Below, piece after piece: positions 55,097 to 63,171 of a DNA stretch of 64,000 nucleotides. The stretch comes from Marisediminitalea lipolytica. Lineage in GTDB: Bacteria > Pseudomonadota > Gammaproteobacteria > Enterobacterales > Alteromonadaceae. The position numbers and the translations under genes are program-made. The notes under the pieces are model-generated. The model searched no databases. It had not been told where the DNA came from and saw only the letters and a list, made by a program, of their open reading frames with translations. Every line of letters starts with the position of its first letter. Position 1 is the first letter of the stretch. The DNA lies in the NCBI RefSeq assembly GCF_001758465.1, contig NZ_MJIC01000004.1, positions 124,001 through 188,000 on the forward strand, in the 5' to 3' direction.

Positions 55097-57313
55097 ATGA
55101 ACTCATCTTTTAGAAGTAAAAAAGCGCCATTAGTAAGCGCCTTGGCATTAGCCGTCAGCTTTGGCCTGCAAGCGCAGGACAGCACAGAGCAAAACGCGAC
55201 TGGTAAACTTGAAGTAATCAGCGTTACGGCGCAAAAACGAGTAGAGAATGCGCAGGAAGTTCCAATTACCATGAGTGTGGTAAACATGGAAAAAGTGAAT
55301 GCATATTCAGTATCCGGTGACGACATTAAATTTTTAACCGCACGGGTGCCCAGTCTGGTAGCCGAGTCATCAATGGGCCGCAGCTTCCCGCGTTTTTACA
55401 TTCGTGGTTTTGGTAACACTGACTTCTCTTTTAACGCGTCTCAACCTGTTGAGCTGGTTTATGACGATGTGATCCAGTCTTCTCCCAACATGAAAGGTTT
55501 CCCTATCTTTGATGTTGAGCGCATCGAAGTACTGAAAGGCCCCCAGGGCACCCTGTTTGGCCGTAACACGCCGGCTGGTGTGGTAAAAATTGATACCAAA
55601 AAACCGACCGAAGACTTAGACGGTTATATCAGTGCCAGTTTTGGTCGTTTCGGCCAGACTAACGTTCAGGGCGCTGTGGGCGGCACGCTGATCGACGGCA
55701 CGTTAACCGGTCGCGTATCTGGTATCACGCAAAACCGCAGTGACTATGTAGATAACGAATTTACCAGTGAGAAAGACGCGCTGGGTGGCTATCATGATAA
55801 TGCTGCGCGAGTGCAGTTAAACTGGACGCCGTCAGACGACATCAGCGTATTGTTTAACTATCACCACCGCGATCTAAACGGTACTTCAACTATCTTTTAC
55901 GCCAACGCAATTGATGCAGGAACTAAAGGTTTTGGTAAGGGCTTCGACCGTTACTCGGTTAATCAGGATGGCCACAATGCTTCACGCATGAAGCAGGACG
56001 GCGGCTCTGTTCGTGCCACCTTCGAACTGGGTGATTACACGCTGACCTCAATCAGTGCTTATGAAGATATGACGTTTTACTCACTGGGTGATGTAGACGG
56101 TGGTTGCGCAAGCTGCGATCCGGCTGCGGCCCCTTTCTTCTCGGTAGAAACCGCTGGCGGTAATGCGGCTAAGCAATACTCCCAGGAACTGCGCCTGGCC
56201 AGTAACTTCAGCGATGCATTCAACTACCAGACCGGCTTATTTTATTTTTATGAAGATGCCACTAACAACGACTTTGGTTACAACACCGAAGCAGGCGGTA
56301 CGCTGAATTCACTGAATTTCCAACGCCAGGGTAACCATACTTTTGGTGCTTTCGTAAGTGCATCCTACGACCTTACTGATGTATGGAGCGTAACCGGTGG
56401 TGCGCGCTGGACCAACGATACCAAACGCTTTAGTTCGGTTCAGGTACTGGCTAACGGCGGTCAGCCGGTGGTTAATCCAAACAGTGCTTACGCGGAGACG
56501 GATGAGTCAGAAATCAGCTGGGATATCTCTACCAACTACACACTGGATAAAGGTGTAATGGTTTATGGTCGTATCGCTAAAGGTTTCCGTGCTCCGTCAA
56601 TTGCCGGTACCCCGGATTACACCACGGCGGTTGATGCTGAAACGCTTATCTCCGTTGAAGCTGGTGTGAAGTCAACGCTGTTAGACGGCGACGCGCGCTT
56701 AAATGTTGCCGTATTCCGTTACGAAGTTGATGGTCAGCAACTTACTGCGGTAGGTGGTGAAGACAACAACACCCGTTTGCTGAATGCCGATACAACGGTG
56801 GGGCAGGGTATCGAAGCCGAATTTGAAATCGCGCTGACGCCTGATTTTATCGTTACCGCTGCAGGCAGTTACAACGATACTGAAATTCAGGATGCTGACC
56901 TGGGTGTAGCGCCTTGTGGTTCAGGATGTACCGTACTTGATCCTATCAATGCCAATGGCTTTGCGCTTATCGATGGTAACCGTCTGCCACAGGCACCGGA
57001 GTGGATTGGTAGTCTGACTGCCCGTTACACCGTGCCGATGGAGTCTGGCGATCTGTACTTCTTTACCGACTGGGCATACAAGAGCGAAACTAACCTGTTC
57101 TTGTATAACTCAACGGAATTTACCGCTGAAGAGTCACTGGAAGGTGGTTTAAGAATTGGTTATCAGACCCATGAAGGTTACGAAGTGGCGCTGTGGTCGA
57201 GAAATATCACCGACGAAGAGACAGTAACCGGTGCTATCGACTTTAACAACTTTACCGGTATTGCAAACCAGCCTCGTACCTTTGGTATTGAGTTTAAAGC
57301 AAGCTTCTATTAA
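55097..57313 (+). CDS. TonB-dependent outer-membrane receptor, probably for nucleosides
   Basis: The 738-residue protein starts MNSSFRSKKAPLVSALALA, a signal peptide. It has a plug domain (about 45-160, with VISVTAQKR and FGRNTPAGVV) and a 22-strand barrel ending in a terminal aromatic residue (FKASFY). It would import a ligand across the outer membrane using TonB/ExbBD. The ligand is inferred from neighbours: the nucleoside hydrolase, nupC and a LacI operator shared with them. ATG 55097 is preferred over the TTG at 55082; no strong ribosome site is visible at either. A terminator follows. Confidence 0.88.
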   Translation: MNSSFRSKKAPLVSALALAVSFGLQAQDSTEQNATGKLEVISVTAQKRVENAQEVPITMSVVNMEKVNAYSVSGDDIKFLTARVPSLVAESSMGRSFPRFYIRGFGNTDFSFNASQPVELVYDDVIQSSPNMKGFPIFDVERIEVLKGPQGTLFGRNTPAGVVKIDTKKPTEDLDGYISASFGRFGQTNVQGAVGGTLIDGTLTGRVSGITQNRSDYVDNEFTSEKDALGGYHDNAARVQLNWTPSDDISVLFNYHHRDLNGTSTIFYANAIDAGTKGFGKGFDRYSVNQDGHNASRMKQDGGSVRATFELGDYTLTSISAYEDMTFYSLGDVDGGCASCDPAAAPFFSVETAGGNAAKQYSQELRLASNFSDAFNYQTGLFYFYEDATNNDFGYNTEAGGTLNSLNFQRQGNHTFGAFVSASYDLTDVWSVTGGARWTNDTKRFSSVQVLANGGQPVVNPNSAYAETDESEISWDISTNYTLDKGVMVYGRIAKGFRAPSIAGTPDYTTAVDAETLISVEAGVKSTLLDGDARLNVAVFRYEVDGQQLTAVGGEDNNTRLLNADTTVGQGIEAEFEIALTPDFIVTAAGSYNDTEIQDADLGVAPCGSGCTVLDPINANGFALIDGNRLPQAPEWIGSLTARYTVPMESGDLYFFTDWAYKSETNLFLYNSTEFTAEESLEGGLRIGYQTHEGYEVALWSRNITDEETVTGAIDFNNFTGIANQPRTFGIEFKASFY

Positions 57314-57334
57314 ACAGAGCTAAGCTGCGTAATT

Positions 57335-57370
57335 AGCGGGAGACTTTGCAGAAAGTCTCCCGCTTTTTTA
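57335..57370 (+). terminator. Strong terminator after the TonB receptor gene
   Basis: Perfect 13-bp arms AGCGGGAGACTTT and AAAGTCTCCCGCT with a 4-base loop are followed by TTTTTA. Confidence 0.95.
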
Positions 57371-57461
57371 TTGTAATAACCACAAAGCTGGTCAGAATGA
57401 TTGCCTTAAGGTAAATTCGATAAGCGTTTTATTTTAATTTTTCTACTGCTATCCGGGGCTT

Positions 57462-58475
57462 ATGAACCAACCAAAACCACCTGTCAGCAAATCGCCGCCC
57501 ACGCTTAAAGACGTGGCCAAAGCGGCGGGGGTCTCACTGGCGACGGCCTCCTACGCGTTAAACGGCAAAGGGGCAATCAGTAAAGCCGTTACCGAGCGGG
57601 TGCTGGGAGTGGTGGCAGAACTGGGGTATCAACCCAATAAAGCCGCCCGGAGCATGAAAACCGGTTCAACTTCTACCATTGGGTTATTGCTACCTGATTT
57701 TCGTTATCCGTTATTTTCTGCCCTGGCGGGTTGTGTGGAAAGAGTCTGTGCAACCAGGCAATACTCGGTATTTTTTGCCAACAGCTATGCTCAGGCTGAA
57801 ACCGAATTAAATCGTGCACAAAGCTTTGCTCAGTCAGGTGCCGACGGCCTGCTGTGGTTTCCGGGCAGTCAGTTAAATACCATTTCAGCATCAGCGCCAT
57901 TACTCCCTGTGGTGGTTATCGACCGTGATCTGCCGGATTTTGATGTGGTTACGCCGGATCACTACGATGGCGGCGCGCAGCAGGCGGCGCATTTATTGAG
58001 TCTCGGTCATCAGCGCATTGGTATCATCAGCGGGCCACGTCACTCTGATAACATGCAGTTACGTACCGATGGTGCCGTACATTGCATCAAAAAAAGCGGT
58101 GGTGAAGTGGTTTGGCTGGCAGAAAGCGACTTTTCCGACACCCTGTCAGCAGAGGCTCAGGACCTGTTGGACAAACAAAATGTAACTGCTGTTATTGCCG
58201 GTAATGATGGCATTGCCTTAAACATTATCCGTTACGCCGCCTCAATAGGCCTTAAAGTGCCTCAGGCGCTTTCGGTGATTGGCTTTGATGATGTGGACTG
58301 GTGTGCAATTATGACCCCCCCGTTAACCAGTATCCGCATGCCGCTGGAGGAAATGGCCCAGGAAGCAATGGAGATGTTGTTTCGGCGTAAGGACAATCCC
58401 CAGGCGTCCCGTAAAAAGTGTACCGTAGGCGTTAGTCTGGCAATACGCGGCTCGACGGCTAAAGTGGCGGAATAA
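57462..58475 (+). CDS. LacI-family transcriptional regulator of the nucleoside locus
   Basis: The 337-residue protein has an N-terminal helix-turn-helix and hinge (TLKDVAKAAGVSLATASYAL, about residues 12-65, with the hinge helix NKAARSMKTG) and a periplasmic-binding-like sensor domain (about 68-330). LacI proteins release DNA when they bind a sugar or nucleoside. Gene order and the perfect operator 55059-55080 suggest it represses the TonB receptor, and by the weaker site the hydrolase-nupC operon. Likely inducers are nucleosides or their products. CytR and PurR belong to the same family, but assignment to either is not supported. Confidence 0.9.
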   Translation: MNQPKPPVSKSPPTLKDVAKAAGVSLATASYALNGKGAISKAVTERVLGVVAELGYQPNKAARSMKTGSTSTIGLLLPDFRYPLFSALAGCVERVCATRQYSVFFANSYAQAETELNRAQSFAQSGADGLLWFPGSQLNTISASAPLLPVVVIDRDLPDFDVVTPDHYDGGAQQAAHLLSLGHQRIGIISGPRHSDNMQLRTDGAVHCIKKSGGEVVWLAESDFSDTLSAEAQDLLDKQNVTAVIAGNDGIALNIIRYAASIGLKVPQALSVIGFDDVDWCAIMTPPLTSIRMPLEEMAQEAMEMLFRRKDNPQASRKKCTVGVSLAIRGSTAKVAE

Positions 58476-58598
58476 AAAGCGACGGCGAAAGCGTAGCCGG
58501 ACAATTCTATTTTACCGGTTTTACCACAATAAATAACCGAATGAAGTTCACCGTAACTCACAGTAAACTGGTCTTTTATTGTTTACTGCTGGACACAC

Positions 58599-59189
58599 AT
58601 GGCACTTAAAAATACGGCCGATAATTACGGCGCAATCGCGAAATGGATCCATTGGCTTACCGCGTTACTTTTTCTGGGCGCTTATCTGAGCGTTTACTAC
58701 CGGCACTGGTTTACCGAGTACAAAACGCCGGAAAACTGGACTGCGCTGCAATTACACTTATCTTTCGGTGTTACCGTTGGCGTGCTGGTGGTGCTACGAA
58801 TTATCTGGCGGGCAAAGAACCGCCTGCCCGATGATGAACCCGGCTCTAAACTTGCGCATCTGGCAGCGCACTGGGGGCACTATGCACTCTATGGTGTGCT
58901 GATCATCGTCCCGTTGACCGGTTACATCGGTACTGGCGTGGATACCGAGTTTTACTTCCTGTTTAACATCCCGGAGTTTGGTAATACCGCTCTATTTGAA
59001 GCCGTGGTAGTTAACGGTTTAGGGTTAGATTTTGAAACCTTTGAAAAGCCAATCGACTTTATTCACAAGGCATTGTTTGGTGAGTTGCTGACATTGCTGT
59101 TAGTTGGCGGGCACATAGCAGCTGCGCTGTATCATCATTTTGTGAAAAAAGACCGCACGCTGAAAAAAATGACCAGTGGCAATGCCTGA
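58599..59189 (+). CDS. Cytochrome b561-family membrane protein
   Basis: The 196-residue protein has four or five hydrophobic helices and histidines placed as haem ligands: WIHW near residue 18, LQLHLSFG near 53, HWGHYALY near 93, and IDFIHKALFG and GGHIAAALYHH near the C-terminus. It resembles the bacterial CybB-type cytochrome b561 family, which transfers electrons across the inner membrane. Between the LacI gene and the ABC operon; the functional link to nucleoside use is not evident. Confidence 0.85.
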   Translation: MALKNTADNYGAIAKWIHWLTALLFLGAYLSVYYRHWFTEYKTPENWTALQLHLSFGVTVGVLVVLRIIWRAKNRLPDDEPGSKLAHLAAHWGHYALYGVLIIVPLTGYIGTGVDTEFYFLFNIPEFGNTALFEAVVVNGLGLDFETFEKPIDFIHKALFGELLTLLLVGGHIAAALYHHFVKKDRTLKKMTSGNA

Positions 59190-59436
59190 CAGCAAGCCAC
59201 ACCATTAACGCCCTATCATGCAGCATGACGGGGCTTTATGCACTAACACAGAGCATTTATGGTTCACCTCACACCAGGTTTGGGCTGTTGGTTTTGTTAC
59301 AAATGCGCCAGCGGCTAACCAAATACCGCTTTCTCTGGCCAATCAGCCAACATGGCGCGCCGCTTGCTGAAGTTACTCTTAGATTTGGAAAACGGTCTGT
59401 GGCTGATGAGCCCGGGCCGGCCGTGCGGGAGTGTAA

Positions 59437-60426
59437 ATGAAAAAAGGTTGGGCGCTGTTTTTGGTAGGGTGGTTGTGGATCACGCCAAGCGTTGCGAAAG
59501 ATAACGTGGTATTTCAGCTGGATTGGTTACCCGGGGGTGATAAAAGCCCGGTTTATGTTGGCATAGAACAAGGTTTTTTCAGCGCACAAAACATCGAAGT
59601 AAAAGTGCTGACGGGAAGAGGTTCTACCGACTCCATTACCCGTGTGGCCGCGGGGCGCGCCCACTTTGGCTTTGCCGACATTGGCACCCTGATGGCGGCA
59701 AAAGCCCAGTCTCCCGTGCCGGTTGTGGCTATTCATCCTTATTTTACTGAAGCACCCCATGCATTCTATGTGCTTTCTGACAGCCCGGTCACCCGCATCA
59801 GCGATTTAAAAGGCAAAAAAGTTGCAACATCAGCATTTACCTCATCCAATGCTTTTTTACCTTTGGTGCTGGCTCAGCATCAGATGCAGGAAAAAGACTT
59901 AACCCTGATTAAAGCCAATGTGGGAGCGTTAGGTCCCATGATGCTATCGGGTAATGTCGACGCTATTATTGCCTGGGTTACTAATTTGGGCCTGTACAAG
60001 CAACAGGCAATGTCGGCGGGTAAAACCCTGCGCATTTTGCCCTGGTCAGAAAGCGGTTTATCCCTTTACAGTTCGTCGGTAATTGCCTCTGAACGGTTAC
60101 TGGCCAGCAATCCTGATTTGGTAAAACGTTTTGCCAAAGCCATGCATCAGGCCATTGAGTTTGCTTATCATCAGGCAGAACAAGCCGGCAAGGATATTCA
60201 TCAGCAGGTGCCCGAAGTGGATGCGGTCATCGCCAAAGAACAAATTGAAGCGACTTATCCATTGGTCTTTAATGCCATTACAGAACGTGACGGTTTTGGC
60301 GTATTTACCAAAGCGTATCTGGCGACCACCTGGAAGTACGTAGCCAAAGCCAACAACCTGACAGAAGACAGCCTGGACGCCGAATCGGCGGTGGCTTCTT
60401 TTGCTTTTGCTGGTGCCGCAGAGTAA
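59437..60426 (+). CDS. ABC importer substrate-binding protein, NMT1/THI5-like
   Basis: The 329-residue protein has a signal peptide (about 1-20, ending PSVAK) and the SsuA/THI5 fold: FQLDWLPGGDKSPVYVGIEQ near the mature start, then ISDLKGKKVATSAFTS, and a helical C-terminus. Binding proteins of this type capture alkylsulfonates, taurine, nitrate, or thiamine-precursor pyrimidines. Its stop overlaps the ATPase start by one base (TAATG). With the two following genes it forms a complete importer. The ligand cannot be fixed from sequence. Confidence 0.85.
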   Translation: MKKGWALFLVGWLWITPSVAKDNVVFQLDWLPGGDKSPVYVGIEQGFFSAQNIEVKVLTGRGSTDSITRVAAGRAHFGFADIGTLMAAKAQSPVPVVAIHPYFTEAPHAFYVLSDSPVTRISDLKGKKVATSAFTSSNAFLPLVLAQHQMQEKDLTLIKANVGALGPMMLSGNVDAIIAWVTNLGLYKQQAMSAGKTLRILPWSESGLSLYSSSVIASERLLASNPDLVKRFAKAMHQAIEFAYHQAEQAGKDIHQQVPEVDAVIAKEQIEATYPLVFNAITERDGFGVFTKAYLATTWKYVAKANNLTEDSLDAESAVASFAFAGAAE

Positions 60427-61211
60427 TGGAAAAACAAGCGCTGCAACAGGCCAGTATTGAACTGGCCGCAATCAGTCACCGTTTTGAACCGGCCGGAGAC
60501 TGGGTGATCAAAGGGTTATCCAGCACTATCAGTCAGCATGAGTTTGTGGCCGTGGTGGGGCCCTCGGGGTGCGGTAAATCAACGCTCCTGCGAATGATTG
60601 CCGGATTATTGTCACCAGCCGATGGGGCCGTTGAAGTGTATGGTCATGCAGTTACCGCCCCGCGCGATGACGTCGGCATTGTGTTTCAAAAGCCCACGTT
60701 GCTACCCTGGTTAACCGTGCTTGATAATGTGACTTTTCCGCTTAAACATAAGTATGGGCGGGTGAGTAAAGCAGAGAGTGAACAGGCGAGCGTACTACTC
60801 AAACGTGCCGGGCTCGATGGCGTAGCGCAACGGTATCCCCATCAGCTCTCGGGCGGTATGCAACAGCGGGTGGGAATTGTCAGAGCCATGTTGCTGAATC
60901 CGGACATTTTATTAATGGACGAACCCTTCAGTGCCCTGGATGCTTTAACCCGGGAACGCATAGGTTTTGATTTACTGGATTTATGGCAGCAACAGCCTAA
61001 AACCGTGGTGTTTATTACCCATTCCATCAGTGAAGCGGTATTACTGGCCGACCGGGTTGTGGTGATGAGTGCCAGACCCAGCAGTGTGGTGGAAGATATC
61101 GTTATAGATTTGCCCCGGCCAAGGAGTCAGCAGACCTTGCAGCACCCGGACTTTGCAGCGTTAACGGCAAGAGTGCGTACCCATATCTATGCCCAGGTGA
61201 GTGCGGATTAA
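60426..61211 (+). CDS. ABC importer ATPase of the SsuB/TauB type
   Basis: The 261-residue ATPase has Walker A GPSGCGKST, the Q-loop GIVFQKPTLLPW, signature LSGGMQQRVGIVRAM, Walker B ILLMDEPFSALD and H-loop FITHSISEA. It drives import through the downstream permease. The motif set and short length fit the sulfonate/nitrate/pyrimidine class. It overlaps the binding-protein stop by one base, and its stop lies 1 base before the permease ATG. Confidence 0.92.
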   Translation: MEKQALQQASIELAAISHRFEPAGDWVIKGLSSTISQHEFVAVVGPSGCGKSTLLRMIAGLLSPADGAVEVYGHAVTAPRDDVGIVFQKPTLLPWLTVLDNVTFPLKHKYGRVSKAESEQASVLLKRAGLDGVAQRYPHQLSGGMQQRVGIVRAMLLNPDILLMDEPFSALDALTRERIGFDLLDLWQQQPKTVVFITHSISEAVLLADRVVVMSARPSSVVEDIVIDLPRPRSQQTLQHPDFAALTARVRTHIYAQVSAD

Positions 61212-61212
61212 A

Positions 61213-61974
61213 ATGAAAACGTTGTTATCACGCTTATGGATTTTACTTTTTTGGCTAGCCCTGGTGGCTGTCTGGGAAATAAGCTGCCGGGTCTGGGCTG
61301 TCCCGGAATTTATTTTGCCCATGCCATCGGCGATTTGGCAGGCGTTTCTTGACGTGGAGTTTAACCGCTGGATGGCGCATTTGTGGGCGACATTGCGGGT
61401 GGCATTGTCAGGATTCTTTATTTCGCTGGCTATCAGTTTGCCGCTGGCTATTGTGATGCTGCGCTCTGCCACCATAAAAAAGTTGTTATACCCTATGTTG
61501 GTGGTCATTCAGGCGACACCAGTGGTGGCAGTGGCCCCGCTGATTATTGTATTAGTGGGTACAGAGGATCCTTCGCGTATTCTGATCACCTGCCTGATAA
61601 CGTTTTTTCCGATGGTGGTATCCACTATCACCGGTATGTCGGCCACACCCGATGAGTTAATTGAGCTGAGTCGTTCCTTGCAGGCACCGCGCTACCGCGA
61701 AACCTGGCAAATTCGCATTCCCTATGCCATGGGGCATATATTCAGTGGTTTGCGCGTGGCGATTACCTTAGCTGTGATTGGTGCTGTGGTGGCGGAGTTT
61801 GTCGCCGCAGAAGAAGGACTGGGTTATTTTATTCAGTTTTCCACCTCATTTTTTAAAATTCCGCAGGCCTTTGCTGGTTTGATATTTTTGGCCTGTGTGA
61901 GCTTACTACTGTTTAAGTCTGTGCAGTGGGTTCAGCAACTGTGGTTTCCCTGGAGTCTGAACAACAATGAATAA
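61213..61974 (+). CDS. ABC importer permease of the SsuC/TauC type
   Basis: The 253-residue protein has six hydrophobic helices and the EAA-type cytoplasmic loop (RSLQAPRYRETWQIRIPYAMG) that docks with the ATPase. ATG 61213 follows the ATPase stop by one base; the GTG at 61201 is an alternative inside the ATPase gene. It completes the importer encoded by the preceding two genes and is followed after 98 bases by the oxygenase gene. Confidence 0.9.
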   Translation: MKTLLSRLWILLFWLALVAVWEISCRVWAVPEFILPMPSAIWQAFLDVEFNRWMAHLWATLRVALSGFFISLAISLPLAIVMLRSATIKKLLYPMLVVIQATPVVAVAPLIIVLVGTEDPSRILITCLITFFPMVVSTITGMSATPDELIELSRSLQAPRYRETWQIRIPYAMGHIFSGLRVAITLAVIGAVVAEFVAAEEGLGYFIQFSTSFFKIPQAFAGLIFLACVSLLLFKSVQWVQQLWFPWSLNNNE

Positions 61975-62072
61975 ACAGTAAGTGAAATAGCGGAGTAGAA
62001 GCTGGCAGGCGTTACGCTGGGTCATTGCTCCTTAACCCGGTACCTGGTACCCGAATGTTAATGGAGAAGAAC

Positions 62073-63074
62073 GTGACAACACCTTATCAACTTGATGAAT
62101 TAAACCGTGAGTCCACCTATGGCGGGGTGGGCGAAGACGCCGATGAACGGGAAATCCCGGTTATCGATTTTAGCGACTTTACCCAGCGCAAAGCGCAAAT
62201 TACCGAAGCCCTCTGGCACGCGGCTACCGAGGTGGGTTTTTTTCAGATTGCCAATCACGGCATTTCGCAACAGGCCATCAATAATGCGTTTACCACGGCT
62301 GAGCAGTTTTTTGCATTAAGCGAAGAGACTAAAGCGCAATATCCACGCCCAAAAGGGGCTAATGTAGGCTGGGAGTCGTTGAGTCAGGTTCGGCCAAGTA
62401 CCGGCACACCAGATCAGAAAGAATCTTATCAGATCACCCGCCCATTCATGCAAGGGCTGTGGCCTACCGAGGAGGAACTACCCGGGTTTGCCACAGAGAT
62501 GCTGGATTTTGAGCAACAGTGCTGGCAGGTAGGTATGCAGGTACTCAGTTGTTTTGCCGATAAACTGGGCTTTGATACTGACTTTTTTACCCAGGCCCAT
62601 GATCCGGCCAGTGGTGCCTATCAAAGTACACTCAGGCTGTTACATTACTACCCGACCACGCCGGTTGAAGAGCAGGGCAAGCTGTGGCGGGCAGGCGCCC
62701 ATACCGACTTTGATTGCTTAACGCTGCTGTTTCAGCACGAAGGCCATGGCGGGCTGCAAGTTTGCCCCGGCAAAGAGGCGCAGGAAGGGCGCTGGACCAA
62801 CGTGCCGCCCCGGGGCGATGTGATCACCTGTAATATTGGTGACATGTTACAGCGCTGGAGTGATGATGCATTGCAATCCAACCTGCACCGGGTACGCATG
62901 CCCAAAACAGGTGAATATACCGGCAGCCGCCAGTCAATCGCGTTCTTTTGTCAGGCAAATAAAGATAAGCTTATCGAAGGACCCGCAAACAAATACCCGC
63001 CCATTACCGCCGAGGATTTTTTAAATCAGCGTATTCAGGCGAATTTTACCAAAGCGGACGGTGGGGGTTACTAA
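62073..63074 (+). CDS. 2-oxoglutarate/Fe(II) oxygenase, isopenicillin N synthase-like
   Basis: A GTG at 62073 with GGAG placed 6 bases before it gives a 333-residue enzyme; ATG 62061 and 62055 lack a site. It has the DIOX_N region (about residues 20-120, VIDFSDFTQRK) and the double-stranded beta-helix with iron ligands H210, D212 (HTDFDCL) and H272 (LHRVRMP), plus the RxS motif R286-S288 for 2-oxoglutarate. Family members hydroxylate small molecules, among them thymine 7-hydroxylase of fungi. Being next to an ABC importer and a nucleoside locus, it could oxidise an imported pyrimidine or related compound; this is inference. Confidence 0.88.
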   Translation: MTTPYQLDELNRESTYGGVGEDADEREIPVIDFSDFTQRKAQITEALWHAATEVGFFQIANHGISQQAINNAFTTAEQFFALSEETKAQYPRPKGANVGWESLSQVRPSTGTPDQKESYQITRPFMQGLWPTEEELPGFATEMLDFEQQCWQVGMQVLSCFADKLGFDTDFFTQAHDPASGAYQSTLRLLHYYPTTPVEEQGKLWRAGAHTDFDCLTLLFQHEGHGGLQVCPGKEAQEGRWTNVPPRGDVITCNIGDMLQRWSDDALQSNLHRVRMPKTGEYTGSRQSIAFFCQANKDKLIEGPANKYPPITAEDFLNQRIQANFTKADGGGY

Positions 63075-63095
63075 AACCGGACAAAGTCCGGTTTT
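63073..63095. terminator. Bidirectional terminator between convergent genes
   Basis: Perfect 10-bp arms AAAACCGGAC and GTCCGGTTTT with a 3-base loop begin at the oxygenase stop and lie 77 bases past the MacB-type gene's end. A/T-rich flanks make it usable in both directions. Confidence 0.85.
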
Positions 63096-63171
63096 ATCCC
63101 GGAAACGCCGTAAGGTGTTATCCGGGCTCCCCCCCAAAAAGTCTGACTACCTGAAATAGGCTGAAGCGGTT

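Noticed and set aside
59403..59410. CTGATGAG resembling a hammerhead ribozyme core
   Set aside because: The matching GAAA core and the three stems are missing.
59190..59436. Possible TPP riboswitch before the THI5-like importer
   Set aside because: I looked for the conserved CTGAGA and the second thi-box element and found neither.
59225..59440. 71-codon frame just before the ABC binding-protein gene, overlapping its start
   Set aside because: Start has no ribosome site and the product shows no domain or membrane pattern; the overlap alone is weak support.
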